DNA of 64,000 nucleotides from Lachnospiraceae bacterium (lineage in GTDB: Bacteria > Bacillota > Clostridia > Lachnospirales > Lachnospiraceae). The notes under the pieces are model-generated. The model was not told where the DNA came from, did not search any database, and worked only from the letters and a program-made list of their open reading frames with translations. Of this stretch, positions 20,322-28,618 are shown in pieces. A program made the position numbers and the translations under genes. Each line of letters opens with the position of its first letter. Positions within the stretch are counted from its first letter, which is position 1. The stretch lies in the NCBI GenBank assembly GCA_017427685.1, contig JAFRSH010000018.1:62001-126000 (forward strand). Reading direction: 5' to 3'.

Positions 20322-20390
20322 ATCATCCATGACACGGGTCAAACTCCGCACAGCTCAGATTATCCATGACACGGACAAACTCCGAACAGC
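20322..20390. repeat. Short tandem repeat, period about 37 bp
   Basis: Two copies of about 33 bp, sharing ATCCATGACACGG and AAACTCCG, lie back to back upstream of the deacetylase gene. Confidence 0.65.
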
Positions 20391-20545
20391 ACGAAGCGCG
20401 GGACCCCCGCAATACCCGGGGCACCCGTGCCGATCTATCACATATACATTAATTCTTTATCAAATAATTGTCGCGATCGAGCAATCTGCCTCCCGCTCGA
20501 TTCGACCGGACATCTCGCTTGCAACAGACGGCTTTCGTTTATCGC

Positions 20546-20574
20546 ACAAAACAGGCCTCCCACGAAGGGAGACC
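20546..20574 (-). terminator. Intrinsic terminator of glgCD
   Basis: On the minus strand an 8-bp stem (20554-20561 with 20567-20574, one G-U pair) is followed by GTTTTGT. It lies 8 nt after the glgD stop. Confidence 0.65.
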
Positions 20575-20581
20575 CGTTGTT

Positions 20582-21709
20582 TCAGATCAGATATCTTTCG
20601 TTCTTTTCGACAACAACCTTGATCCTGCCTTCTTCTCCGATATAGCTGACATTCGGTCTGATCGTATCCCTGCTTTCAACGATGCAGTTCTCAAGATAAG
20701 TGTTGTCGCCTATATGCACGTCGTTGAGGATGATACTGTTCTTGATGGTACAGTTGTTTCCAACGTAGACCTGCTTGAAGATCACGGAGTTCTCAACGTT
20801 GCCGTTAATGATGCTTCCGCTCGATATAAGGCTGTTCTTGACGGTCGCGCCCGCGTTGTACTTTGCGGGAGGAAGATCGTCGATCTTGGAATATACATCG
20901 GGATACTGCCTGAAGAAATAGTCCCTGACATCACGCTTCAAGAAGTCCATGTTGGTCTGGTAGTAGTCCTCGACCGACGCGATGTTGCGCCAGTACTCCT
21001 TGTGCTCGTAGACGTAGATCTTCTTGAGTTCCTTGTACCTGATGATGATGTCCCTGACGAACTCGTAACGCTCTTCTTCCTGTGCCTTCTCGATCATCTC
21101 GATGAGCTGGCGACGTCTGATGACGTAGATACCGGTCGAGATGAGCGGCTCGGCTTCCTTGCAGAAGAAAGGCTTCTCATCGAAGGATGTGATCCTCATG
21201 TCGTCGTCAGTCTCGATGACTCCGTAACGGCTGATATCGGTGCCCGGAGTAGCTCTCGAGCAGACTACCGTGATGTCCGCTTTCTTCGCAACATGATATT
21301 CTAAAACCTTGTTAAAGTCAAGTTTGTAGATGCCGTCGCCGGAGCAGATCACAACGTACGGCTCGTGTGAAGTCTTAAGGAAATTGAGGTTCTGGTAGAT
21401 CGAATCCGCGGTGCCTCTGTACCAGAACGAATTGTCCGGTGTGATGGTCGGTGTGAACACGAACAGACCGCCCTGCTTACGACCGAAATCCCACCATTTT
21501 GAAGAACTGAGGTGCTCGTTGAGGGATCTCGAATTGTACTGGGTGAGAACCGCAACCTTTCCTATATGGGAATTGGAGAGACTGCTCAGAGCAAAGTCGA
21601 TCGCTCTGTAGCTTCCCGCAATAGGCATTGCCGCAATGGCACGCTTGCTGGAAAGTTCTCTCATCCTGTTGTTGTTTCCGCCGGCTAAAACTATTCCTAT
21701 CGCTCGCAT
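20582..21709 (-). CDS. glgD: Glucose-1-phosphate adenylyltransferase subunit GlgD
   Basis: A 375-residue GlgD-type paralogue of ADP-glucose pyrophosphorylase: an N-terminal nucleotidyltransferase domain with the changed motif LAGGNNNRM (versus GGxGxRL in GlgC), and a C-terminal left-handed beta-helix. In Firmicutes GlgD modulates GlgC in a heterotetramer for glycogen synthesis. It follows glgC after 76 nt. GGAGA precedes the start. Confidence 0.95.
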   Translation of the reverse strand: MRAIGIVLAGGNNNRMRELSSKRAIAAMPIAGSYRAIDFALSSLSNSHIGKVAVLTQYNSRSLNEHLSSSKWWDFGRKQGGLFVFTPTITPDNSFWYRGTADSIYQNLNFLKTSHEPYVVICSGDGIYKLDFNKVLEYHVAKKADITVVCSRATPGTDISRYGVIETDDDMRITSFDEKPFFCKEAEPLISTGIYVIRRRQLIEMIEKAQEEERYEFVRDIIIRYKELKKIYVYEHKEYWRNIASVEDYYQTNMDFLKRDVRDYFFRQYPDVYSKIDDLPPAKYNAGATVKNSLISSGSIINGNVENSVIFKQVYVGNNCTIKNSIILNDVHIGDNTYLENCIVESRDTIRPNVSYIGEEGRIKVVVEKNERYLI

Positions 21710-21785
21710 AACTCTCTTTGTCTCCTACTGATTAATGATAGTCTTTAACGCCTATGTGACAGCGCTTCCGCTTCACGGCCGCCCC

Positions 21786-23066
21786 TCAGGCAAGCCTCTC
21801 GTCCGCGCGGATCAGGCTTTCGCCGCTGTCAAGCCAGTTGCCGCCTTCGTAATCCGAAGGGGTAGTAACACCGGAGATCACCGTGTTCTTGCCAACCTTG
21901 ACTCCGTCCGGGATGACGGTTCCCTCTCCAAGGGTAACAAGTCCGTTGCAGTAGATGTTCGGATGCTGCTTGTTCTCCTTCTGCTCGCCGACACCGAGCT
22001 CGCAATCGTTGCCGATCACGCAGTTCTCGGCGATGATCGTCTTGTAAAGCTTGGAGCCTCGTCCGACCGAAGTGCCCTTCATGATGATGGAATCCGCAAC
22101 CACGCAGCCTTCCTCGATCACGACGCCCGAGCCGATAACGCTGTTGTAGACCTCGCCGTAGACCTCGGTTCCTTCACCGATGATGCTTCGGCTGACGGTA
22201 GCGTTGCCTGCGATGTACTGAGGCGGGATAACGTCGCTCTTGGTGTAGATCTTCCAGAACTCCTCATAGAGGTTGAAGTCCGGAACGAGATCGATAAGCT
22301 CCATGTTGGACTCCCAGTAGGATGTCAGGGTTCCGACGTCCTTCCAGTAGCCGTTGTACTCGAACGCGTAGATGTTCGCTCCGTTCTCATGACAATACGG
22401 GATGATGTGCTTACCGAAGTCACAACCGGGCTGATCGGAAAGCTTGATGAGTGCTTCTTTGAGCACCTTCCACGAGAAGATGTAGATACCCATGGAAGCA
22501 AGGTTGCTTCTGGGCTTAGCAGGCTTCTCCTCAAATTCGAGGACCTTCTTACTCTCGTCCGTGATAACAAGACCGAAACGCGATGCTTCCTCCCACGAAA
22601 CGGGGTATGTGGCGATCGTGATGTCGGCATTGTTGCTCTTGTGGAACTCAAGAAGGATCTCGTAATCCATCTTGTAAATATGGTCACCGCCGAGGATGAG
22701 GACATACTCGGGGTTATAGTACTCCATGTACTTGAGGTTCTGGTAGATAGCGTTGGCCGTACCGGTGTACCACTCGGCGTTGTCCGACTTCTCGTACGGA
22801 GGAAGTATGCTCACGCCACCGATGTTACGGTCAAGATCCCACGGGATACCGATACCGATGTGAGTGTTGAGTCGGAGCGGCTGGTACTGGGTAAGGACAC
22901 CGACAGTGTCGATACCGGAATTAATACAGTTGCTGAGCGGGAAATCGATGATTCTGTACTTGCCGCCGTAGCTGACTGCAGGTTTTGCCATATCTGAAGT
23001 AAGGATGCCAAGCCTCGAACCCTGTCCACCGGCAAGAAGCATGGCGATCATTTCTTTTCGGATCAT
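21786..23066 (-). CDS. glgC: Glucose-1-phosphate adenylyltransferase GlgC
   Basis: A 426-residue catalytic subunit making ADP-glucose from glucose-1-phosphate and ATP. The pyrophosphorylase motif [10 protein letters not shown] is at residues 11-20, and [19 protein letters not shown] follows soon after. The C-terminal third is a hexapeptide beta-helix. GGAGG lies 8 nt before the ATG. A TATGAT string about 50 nt upstream may be its -10 element, with no clear -35. Confidence 0.96.
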   Translation of the reverse strand: MIRKEMIAMLLAGGQGSRLGILTSDMAKPAVSYGGKYRIIDFPLSNCINSGIDTVGVLTQYQPLRLNTHIGIGIPWDLDRNIGGVSILPPYEKSDNAEWYTGTANAIYQNLKYMEYYNPEYVLILGGDHIYKMDYEILLEFHKSNNADITIATYPVSWEEASRFGLVITDESKKVLEFEEKPAKPRSNLASMGIYIFSWKVLKEALIKLSDQPGCDFGKHIIPYCHENGANIYAFEYNGYWKDVGTLTSYWESNMELIDLVPDFNLYEEFWKIYTKSDVIPPQYIAGNATVSRSIIGEGTEVYGEVYNSVIGSGVVIEEGCVVADSIIMKGTSVGRGSKLYKTIIAENCVIGNDCELGVGEQKENKQHPNIYCNGLVTLGEGTVIPDGVKVGKNTVISGVTTPSDYEGGNWLDSGESLIRADERLA

Positions 23067-23308
23067 AAGTTCAACCTCCGTAGTAATTCAATCACGCTTA
23101 AATAGTATCATATTTCGAGGAAAATGTGAATACATTTTTGCATAGTTTGTGAAGTTTTTGGACAACTTTTTCTTTTCGAACATGATGACTTTACAAAATG
23201 TTGTATAAAGAAAAACTGCAGGTACATTATCTTGTAACAAGCGATAAACGCATTCATAACGATCTTTCCCCCGTGAAGTACCCGATCATGTCGATTATGA
23301 AAAGATTG

Positions 23309-23337
23309 TTGTTATTAAATACTCCGTGCAATATAAT
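23309..23337 (+). promoter_or_regulatory. SigA-type promoter of murC
   Basis: TTGTTA (23309-23314), 17-nt spacer, TATAAT (23332-23337). Transcription would start near 23344, giving a leader of about 150 nt. Confidence 0.75.
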
Positions 23338-23346
23338 ATACTACGG

Positions 23347-23464
23347 GTAAAAGAGGTGAGGAAGCCATCCAAGTTCACTTGGCATGGCTTTCAAATCCTC
23401 TTTTACACGGTGAATAACTCGAATTAATACACCGAGGATTTGCGCCCGCGCAAATCCGAGGTGT
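23347..23464 (+). promoter_or_regulatory. Structured murC leader, two long hairpins
   Basis: Hairpin 1 (23347-23406) pairs GTAAAAGAGG with CCTCTTTTAC, then GGAAGCCAT with ATGGCTTTC, with CCAAGT/ACTTGG at the tip. Hairpin 2 (23429-23464) pairs two 17-nt arms around GGATTTGCGC/GCGCAAATCC with one 2-nt mismatch. CACCG in hairpin 2 could instead pair with CGGTG at 23409-23413, so two folds compete. The murC ribosome site (AAGGAG) follows about 17 nt after. Confidence 0.6.
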
Positions 23465-23496
23465 TTGACATACTTTATATATAAGGAGCACTCCAC

Positions 23497-24894
23497 ATGA
23501 GATACATAGACCTAAGCACCCCAAAAAACGTTTTCTTCACCGGGATCGGCGGCATAAGCATGAGCGGCTTTGCTCTTCTCCTTAATAAGAAGGGCTTCAA
23601 GGTCAGCGGTTCTGACCGCGCCGAATCGGACGTTACAAGAACCCTCGAGGATCAGGGCATCAAGGTTATCTACGGACAGTCGGCCGACAATATAAGCGTT
23701 GATACGGATGTGCTCGTTTATACAGCCGCGGTCAAGCAGGACCACCCCGAGCTGGTGCGCGCAAGGGAGCTCGGGATCCCCACGATCGACCGCGCCGCTC
23801 TCGTCGGCGACATCATGCTTTCTTATAAAGACAATTACGCGGTTGCCGGTACGCACGGCAAGACCTCATCGACATCCATGCTCTGCCTCGTTCTGCTCGA
23901 GGCGGGCCTCGACCCGACGCTCAACCTCGGCGGTATCCTCGACGAGATCGGCGGCAACATGCGACTCGGCGACAGCGACACATTCTGCATCGAGGCGTGC
24001 GAGTACACGGACAGCTTCTTGAAGTTCCACCCCACGCGTGCGATCATCACGAACCTCGAGCCCGAGCACCTCGACTACTTCGGTGACTTCGAGAACGAGA
24101 AACGCTCATTCGCCAAGTTCGCATCGCTCATCCCCGGGGACGGGCTCCTCGCGGTCGGTGCGTGCATCGAGGGACGCGACGAGATCTTTAAGGATGCTAA
24201 GTGCAGGATCATCACCTTTGCGGGTGCATGCGAGGACGGGAGCGCTCTCCCCGACTACCATGCCGTGAACATCTCCTACGACGCGTCGGGCTGCGGCAGC
24301 TACACGCTCATCAGGGGCACTGACCCCGTCGGCGAGATCATACTCGGAGTACCCGGCAGTCACAACGTGACGAACTCGGTCGGTGTTGCGGCACTCGCGC
24401 TTGAGAGCGGTATCTCCTTCGACGCGGTCAAGGCAGGACTCGCGCGCTACAAGGGCACACACAGACGTTTCGAAAAGAAGGGTGAGATCGGCGGAGTGAC
24501 GATCATCGACGATTACGCTCACCATCCCACAGAGATGGAGGCCACCATCAGGACTGCCAGAAGTCTCTCGCCAAAGAGGCTTGTGGTCGTCTTCCAGTCC
24601 CACACCTACTCGAGGACAGCGCTCTTTAAGGAAGAGATCTGCAAGGTTCTCAGCGAGGCGGACCTTATCGTCCTTTCGGATATTTACGCCGCGAGGGAGA
24701 CGAACACCTTCGGGATCGATCCCGAGGACATGGTTAGGGTTCTTCGGGAAAAATATGGTAAGAAAGCTTACCATTTTTCGTCATTTGGAGAAATTGAAGA
24801 TTTTTGTTTGGAAAATTGTTCCACAGGTGACATGTTAATAACTATGGGTGCGGGAGACGTTGTAAAGATTGCGGACGAGCTCCTCGGGCACTGA
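23497..24894 (+). CDS. murC: UDP-N-acetylmuramate--L-alanine ligase MurC
   Basis: A 465-residue cytosolic Mur ligase that adds L-alanine to UDP-MurNAc. The N-terminal Rossmann domain starts at FTGIGGISMSG; the ATP-binding P-loop GTHGKTSST is at residues 118-126; the central EACEYTDSFL and C-terminal DDYAHHPTE blocks are typical of MurC. AAGGAG lies 8 nt before the ATG. Expression may respond to the structured leader. Confidence 0.97.
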   Translation: MRYIDLSTPKNVFFTGIGGISMSGFALLLNKKGFKVSGSDRAESDVTRTLEDQGIKVIYGQSADNISVDTDVLVYTAAVKQDHPELVRARELGIPTIDRAALVGDIMLSYKDNYAVAGTHGKTSSTSMLCLVLLEAGLDPTLNLGGILDEIGGNMRLGDSDTFCIEACEYTDSFLKFHPTRAIITNLEPEHLDYFGDFENEKRSFAKFASLIPGDGLLAVGACIEGRDEIFKDAKCRIITFAGACEDGSALPDYHAVNISYDASGCGSYTLIRGTDPVGEIILGVPGSHNVTNSVGVAALALESGISFDAVKAGLARYKGTHRRFEKKGEIGGVTIIDDYAHHPTEMEATIRTARSLSPKRLVVVFQSHTYSRTALFKEEICKVLSEADLIVLSDIYAARETNTFGIDPEDMVRVLREKYGKKAYHFSSFGEIEDFCLENCSTGDMLITMGAGDVVKIADELLGH

Positions 24895-24895
24895 G

Positions 24896-25003
24896 TTATC
24901 CACTTTATCCACAATTTGTTTTGAACAATTCCGCCCGCGTCGAAACCCCGTATCTCGCAGCGTTTCGGACGTCGGGCGGATCGAATTTTCCACAATATCC
25001 ACA
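24896..25003. promoter_or_regulatory. Two tandem pairs of DnaA-box-like 9-mers
   Basis: Four 9-mers in the same direction: TTATCCACT (24896-24904) directly joined to TTATCCACA (24905-24913), and TTTTCCACA (24986-24994) directly joined to ATATCCACA (24995-25003). The second matches the DnaA box consensus exactly. The pairs are 90 nt apart and bracket a hairpin. They lie upstream of genes for helicase loading, so DnaA may control those genes. Confidence 0.55.
24931..24989 (+). terminator. Possible murC terminator
   Basis: Long imperfect stem: CCGCCCGCGTCGAAAC pairs with GTTTCGGACGTCGGGCGG (two bulges), followed by TCGAATTTTCC. It lies between the two DnaA-box pairs. Confidence 0.5.
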
Positions 25004-25038
25004 GGCCTTTTCGACATCTGTTTCATGGTTTTTTTCGA

Positions 25039-25066
25039 TTGATATCCTTGCCCGTTATGCTATAAT
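25039..25066 (+). promoter_or_regulatory. Promoter of the dnaD-loader genes
   Basis: TTGATA (25039-25044), 16-nt spacer, TATAAT (25061-25066) with an extended -10 (TGC before it). It lies 36 nt after the second DnaA-box pair. Confidence 0.7.
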
Positions 25067-25122
25067 CGTTTCACGCCGAATGGAAAGACGTAGTCGTAAA
25101 ATTTTTAGGGGAGCGACGCAGT

Positions 25123-26244
25123 ATGAACGGACGAATTAATCTCTCGTGTGGAAAAGAGGCCATGACCTCCACGTCCATATCGGATTATTTCATAGATAAT
25201 TGCCTTGCGGCAGCGCACGGCTCTTTTGTCAAAGTGTATCTTTATCTCATCAGATGCCTTCACGATACCTCCATGCCCATTTCCGTAGAGGAAATGTCCA
25301 ACAGAGTCGGTGAATCCGAGAATGATGTCATCAAGGCCCTTCGCTATTGGGAGAAGGAGGGCTTTCTACGCGTGTCGTACGACGCCGACGGTGACGTCCG
25401 CGACATCAGGATCGAAAACTCGGACGGTTTCCCCGCCAGAGACAAGGTACTCACAGTTACAGAGCCTCCCGTAAGGAGCAGCCGCAGGGTCGCGAGGGTT
25501 GTTCCGGGACCCAAGGAAGCTCCCGCACCCGTACCCGAGGAACCCGAGATCATGGTTCCGACCTACACACCCAGACAGATCGCAGGCTTCAGAGAACTCG
25601 ACGAGTTCAACAGCCTTATAGATTCGATAGAACAGAAACTCGGAAAGGCACTGTCGGTTAAAAACCTTCAGCTTCCCTCCTTCTTATATGAGAGCCTCGG
25701 ATTCACACCCGAACTGATCGAATTCCTGTATGATCACTGCATCGCGCTGAATAAGAAGACGGACAAGTACATTGAGACAACTGCCATCGAGTGGAAAAAG
25801 AGCGGTGTATTCGACGTGGATTCGGCCCGCTCGCATGTCCTTACCAGGACAGCCGAATACTCGGCGGTAGTAAAGGCCTTCGGCATAAGCGGCAGGGCGC
25901 TCGGTTCCGGAGAGCTCGAATACCTCTCCCGCTGGCACAGCGCAGGTTTCTCCGTGGAGCTGATCCGCGAGGCTTGCTGCAGAGCCGTATCGAAGGGGAG
26001 CAGCGGCAAGCAGTTCTCATATGCGGACTCGATCCTCAAGAACTGGCAGCAGAAGGGCGTCACGAACCTTGAGGCGGTCAGGAACGACGACGCGCAGTAC
26101 AGGCAGTCGCATCCCACAAGGAGCGACGAAGCACAGAACGCTCCCGCACGTGCGGTTCAGAGGGGTCGCTTCAACAGCTTCCCGCAGCGCAGCTACAGCA
26201 AGCAGGAGCTGGCAGATTTCGAACGCAAAAAGCTGGGATATTAA
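25123..26244 (+). CDS. DnaD-domain primosomal protein
   Basis: A 373-residue protein with an N-terminal winged-helix region (about 15-95, like DnaD/DnaB_Bsu domain 1) and one or two DnaB_2/DnaD helical domains (about 150-300, including a YxxxILxxW-like motif: YADSILKNWQQKGV). DnaD-type proteins act with the DnaI-type ATPase to load the replicative helicase. It is followed 9 nt later by the loader ATPase gene. AGGGGAG precedes the start. Confidence 0.88.
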   Translation: MNGRINLSCGKEAMTSTSISDYFIDNCLAAAHGSFVKVYLYLIRCLHDTSMPISVEEMSNRVGESENDVIKALRYWEKEGFLRVSYDADGDVRDIRIENSDGFPARDKVLTVTEPPVRSSRRVARVVPGPKEAPAPVPEEPEIMVPTYTPRQIAGFRELDEFNSLIDSIEQKLGKALSVKNLQLPSFLYESLGFTPELIEFLYDHCIALNKKTDKYIETTAIEWKKSGVFDVDSARSHVLTRTAEYSAVVKAFGISGRALGSGELEYLSRWHSAGFSVELIREACCRAVSKGSSGKQFSYADSILKNWQQKGVTNLEAVRNDDAQYRQSHPTRSDEAQNAPARAVQRGRFNSFPQRSYSKQELADFERKKLGY

Positions 26245-26253
26245 GGGGACAAA

Positions 26254-27240
26254 ATGCATACAAAAAACGACTACACGGACCGGATTCTTGCGCAATATGA
26301 CGAAAAACGCCGAAACGCGCGTTACGCCCTTGACGAAAGGCGTACGCAGGTCTATGATAAATGCCCCGGGATTAAAGAGCTCGAACTGAGAGTCGCACGT
26401 GATTCCTTCGAGAGAGGGAAGCGCTCAATCCTCTCGGGAGATCCCGATGCTCTTAACGGTCTCGAGGAGGAGAACCGCAAGCTCGCGGCACAGAAAGAAG
26501 CGCTGCTCGTCGCGAACGGTTTCCCGGCCGATTACCTGAAGCTGCGCTACGAATGCGACGCATGCAAGGACACGGGCTATATCGACAACGAGCGCTGCGA
26601 CTGCTTTAAGAAGGCGCTCAGCAAGCTTCTCCTTAAAGACTCGAACATGGAGAGTCTGCTTGAAGAGGAGAACTTTGATACCTTTGACACCTCGCTTTTC
26701 TCGAACGATCCCGTCGACAGGGATCCCTCGCTCGGTGTCACTCCTTACGAACACATCATGTCGGTGCTCGGCAAAGCGAAGCGTTTCGTTCAGAACTTCG
26801 ACAACGAGCACGGCAATATCCTGATTTACGGCCCCACCGGTGTCGGAAAGACCTTTCTCTCTTCCTGCATCGCCAAGGCACTCATAGACAGCTCACATTC
26901 GGTGCTTTACCACTCCGCCACCGGCCTCTTCTCGGCTCTCGAAGCCGCACGCTTCGGCAGTGAAAACCGTGACGCGGCCAAGAAGGAAGAGGCGCACATC
27001 TTCGAATGTGACATGCTCGTCATCGATGACCTCGGAAGCGAGTTTTACACTCAGTTCACGGCGTCCTCGCTCTTCAATGTCATCAACGAGCGACAGCTTG
27101 CCGGAAGGTCGACGGTCATCTCGACGAACCTTTCGTTCGACGACATCATTTTTAACTACTCGGAGCGCACGTACTCGAGGATCTGCAAGCATTACGACCT
27201 GTACAAGATCCTGGGTACGGATCTGAGAAGACACACATAA
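26254..27240 (+). CDS. Helicase-loader ATPase (DnaC/DnaI-like)
   Basis: A 328-residue AAA+ protein. An N-terminal region contains a four-cysteine zinc-ribbon-like motif (CDACKDTGYI...CDC, about 96-113) that resembles the DnaI zinc domain. The ATPase has Walker A GPTGVGKTF (about 194-202), Walker B MLVIDDLG and the sensor STNLSF. It probably loads the DnaB-family helicase with the DnaD-domain protein encoded just before it. AAGGGGAC precedes the start. Confidence 0.9.
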   Translation: MHTKNDYTDRILAQYDEKRRNARYALDERRTQVYDKCPGIKELELRVARDSFERGKRSILSGDPDALNGLEEENRKLAAQKEALLVANGFPADYLKLRYECDACKDTGYIDNERCDCFKKALSKLLLKDSNMESLLEEENFDTFDTSLFSNDPVDRDPSLGVTPYEHIMSVLGKAKRFVQNFDNEHGNILIYGPTGVGKTFLSSCIAKALIDSSHSVLYHSATGLFSALEAARFGSENRDAAKKEEAHIFECDMLVIDDLGSEFYTQFTASSLFNVINERQLAGRSTVISTNLSFDDIIFNYSERTYSRICKHYDLYKILGTDLRRHT

Positions 27241-27288
27241 GTACAAACAGTATGCCTGATACTTCGTTGAAGTGTTTGGCGAGGAATC

Positions 27289-27309
27289 AACGGCGAAAAA
27301 ACCGCCGTT
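27289..27309 (+). promoter_or_regulatory. Leader hairpin of prs
   Basis: A 7-bp stem (AACGGCG with CGCCGTT) directly before the Shine-Dalgarno AGAGGAGG of prs. Confidence 0.4.
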
Positions 27310-27327
27310 AAAGAGGAGGTCACAACA

Positions 27328-28503
27328 GTGTCACAACAAGATGTTTTTCTTGAAACAATTCCTGTCGGAAAGCTGGGCGTTATCGCCCTCAAGAGTAGCC
27401 AGGCTCTCGGCGAGAAGGTAAACAATTACCTTGTGGACTGGAGAAGCGGTCGCGACAACGAGCACACCGCCACAATAGCTTTCCAGGGTTATCAGCGAGA
27501 TACGTTCCTCGTTGAATCCCAGTGTCCGAGATTCGGAACAGGCGAAGGTAAGGGCGTTATCAATGAATCGGTACGCGGTTATGACCTTTATATTCTCCTG
27601 GACGTTACGAACTACAGCATCGAGTACACGGTGAGAGGCCACAAGAATCACATGTCACCCGACGATCACTTCCAGGACCTCAAGCGCATCATCGGCGCTG
27701 TGGGCGGCAAGGCAAGACGTATCACCGTCATCATGCCTTACCTTTACGAGAGCCGTCAGGACAAGCGTACAACACGCGAGTCTCTCGACTGTGCGATGGC
27801 ACTTCAGGAGCTCTACAGTATGGGCGTTGACAGCGTGATCACATTTGACGCACACGAACCCAAGGTTCAGAACGCTATCCCGCTCAAGACCTTTGAGACC
27901 ATCAAACCCACATACCAGTTCATCAAGGCGCTCCTGAGGAACGTACCCGACATCAGGATGACACCCGACAAGATGATGATCGTCAGCCCCGACGAAGGTG
28001 CCATGGGCCGTTCGATCTACTTCGGGAACGTCCTCGGTCTCGATATCGGTATGTTCTACAAGCGAAGGGATTACACCAAGGTTGTCGGCGGTCGTAACCC
28101 GATCATCGCACATGAGTACCTCGGTGCAGACCTTAAGGGTAAAGACGTTATCATCCTCGACGACATGATCTCATCGGGCGACAGCATTCTTGAGGTTGCT
28201 CGAGAGCTCAGGAAGCGCGGTGCCGGCAGGATCTTCTGCTGCGCAACTTTCGGACTCTTTACCGATGGTCTTGCAAGATTCGACGAAGCTTATAAGGAGC
28301 ACGTCTTCGACAAGGTCGTTACCACCAACCTCATCTACCAGACACCCGAGCTCTTAGAGCGTGAGTACTACATCAACGCGGATATGAGCAAGTACATCGC
28401 TCTCCTCATCGATACACTCAACCACGACTTCTCGATCAGTGAGTTCCTCGATCCCACGGATCGCATCCACAAGATTCTCGAGAAGTACGGCCAGACAACT
28501 TGA
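27328..28503 (+). CDS. prs: Ribose-phosphate pyrophosphokinase
   Basis: A 391-residue PRPP synthase starting at a GTG with AGAGGAGG 8 nt upstream. It makes PRPP from ribose-5-phosphate and ATP. The DVIILDDMISSGDS block is the PRPP-binding loop, and the RRITVIMPYLYESRQDKR region is the usual active-site flexible-loop area. It is longer than the usual 310-320 residues because of N-terminal and internal extensions, a form seen in some Clostridia. Confidence 0.93.
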   Translation: MSQQDVFLETIPVGKLGVIALKSSQALGEKVNNYLVDWRSGRDNEHTATIAFQGYQRDTFLVESQCPRFGTGEGKGVINESVRGYDLYILLDVTNYSIEYTVRGHKNHMSPDDHFQDLKRIIGAVGGKARRITVIMPYLYESRQDKRTTRESLDCAMALQELYSMGVDSVITFDAHEPKVQNAIPLKTFETIKPTYQFIKALLRNVPDIRMTPDKMMIVSPDEGAMGRSIYFGNVLGLDIGMFYKRRDYTKVVGGRNPIIAHEYLGADLKGKDVIILDDMISSGDSILEVARELRKRGAGRIFCCATFGLFTDGLARFDEAYKEHVFDKVVTTNLIYQTPELLEREYYINADMSKYIALLIDTLNHDFSISEFLDPTDRIHKILEKYGQTT

Positions 28504-28516
28504 TACGATATCATAT

Positions 28517-28557
28517 AAGGAAGGAACCCCGAACCAAAAGCCCGGGGCTCCTTCCTT
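28517..28557 (+). terminator. Hairpin after prs
   Basis: 15-bp arms (28517-28531 with 28543-28557, one mismatch) around a loop ACCAAAAGCC. The T-run is weak. Its reverse complement nearly matches the element at 29941-29983. Confidence 0.6.
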
Positions 28558-28618
28558 ATGTCAGCCGAAATTCGGATAGTTCGCTTCTATTATTTCAAAC
28601 CGAAATTCGGAAACTGCC

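Larger units (their letters stand above)
20229..20581. other. Gene-free region with repeats and hairpins
   Basis: Between glgD and the deacetylase gene. It holds an about 33-bp direct repeat (20322-20354 and 20359-20390, shared core ATCCATGACACGG), possibly a third degenerate copy near 20284, GC-rich small hairpins at about 20395-20431 and the glgD terminator. The deacetylase promoter probably lies in the AT-rich part near 20440-20475, but I could not fix it. Confidence 0.5.
23067..23496. other. Divergent glgC/murC intergenic region
   Basis: This 430-nt gap holds the glgC 5' side (AT-rich, 23067-23300), the murC promoter (23309-23337) and a murC leader with two long hairpins (23347-23464). 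I see no gene in it. Confidence 0.7.

Noticed and set aside
24896..25003. Replication origin
   Set aside because: DnaA boxes are present but no dnaA, dnaN or rpmH gene and no AT-rich unwinding tract; a regulatory site is simpler.
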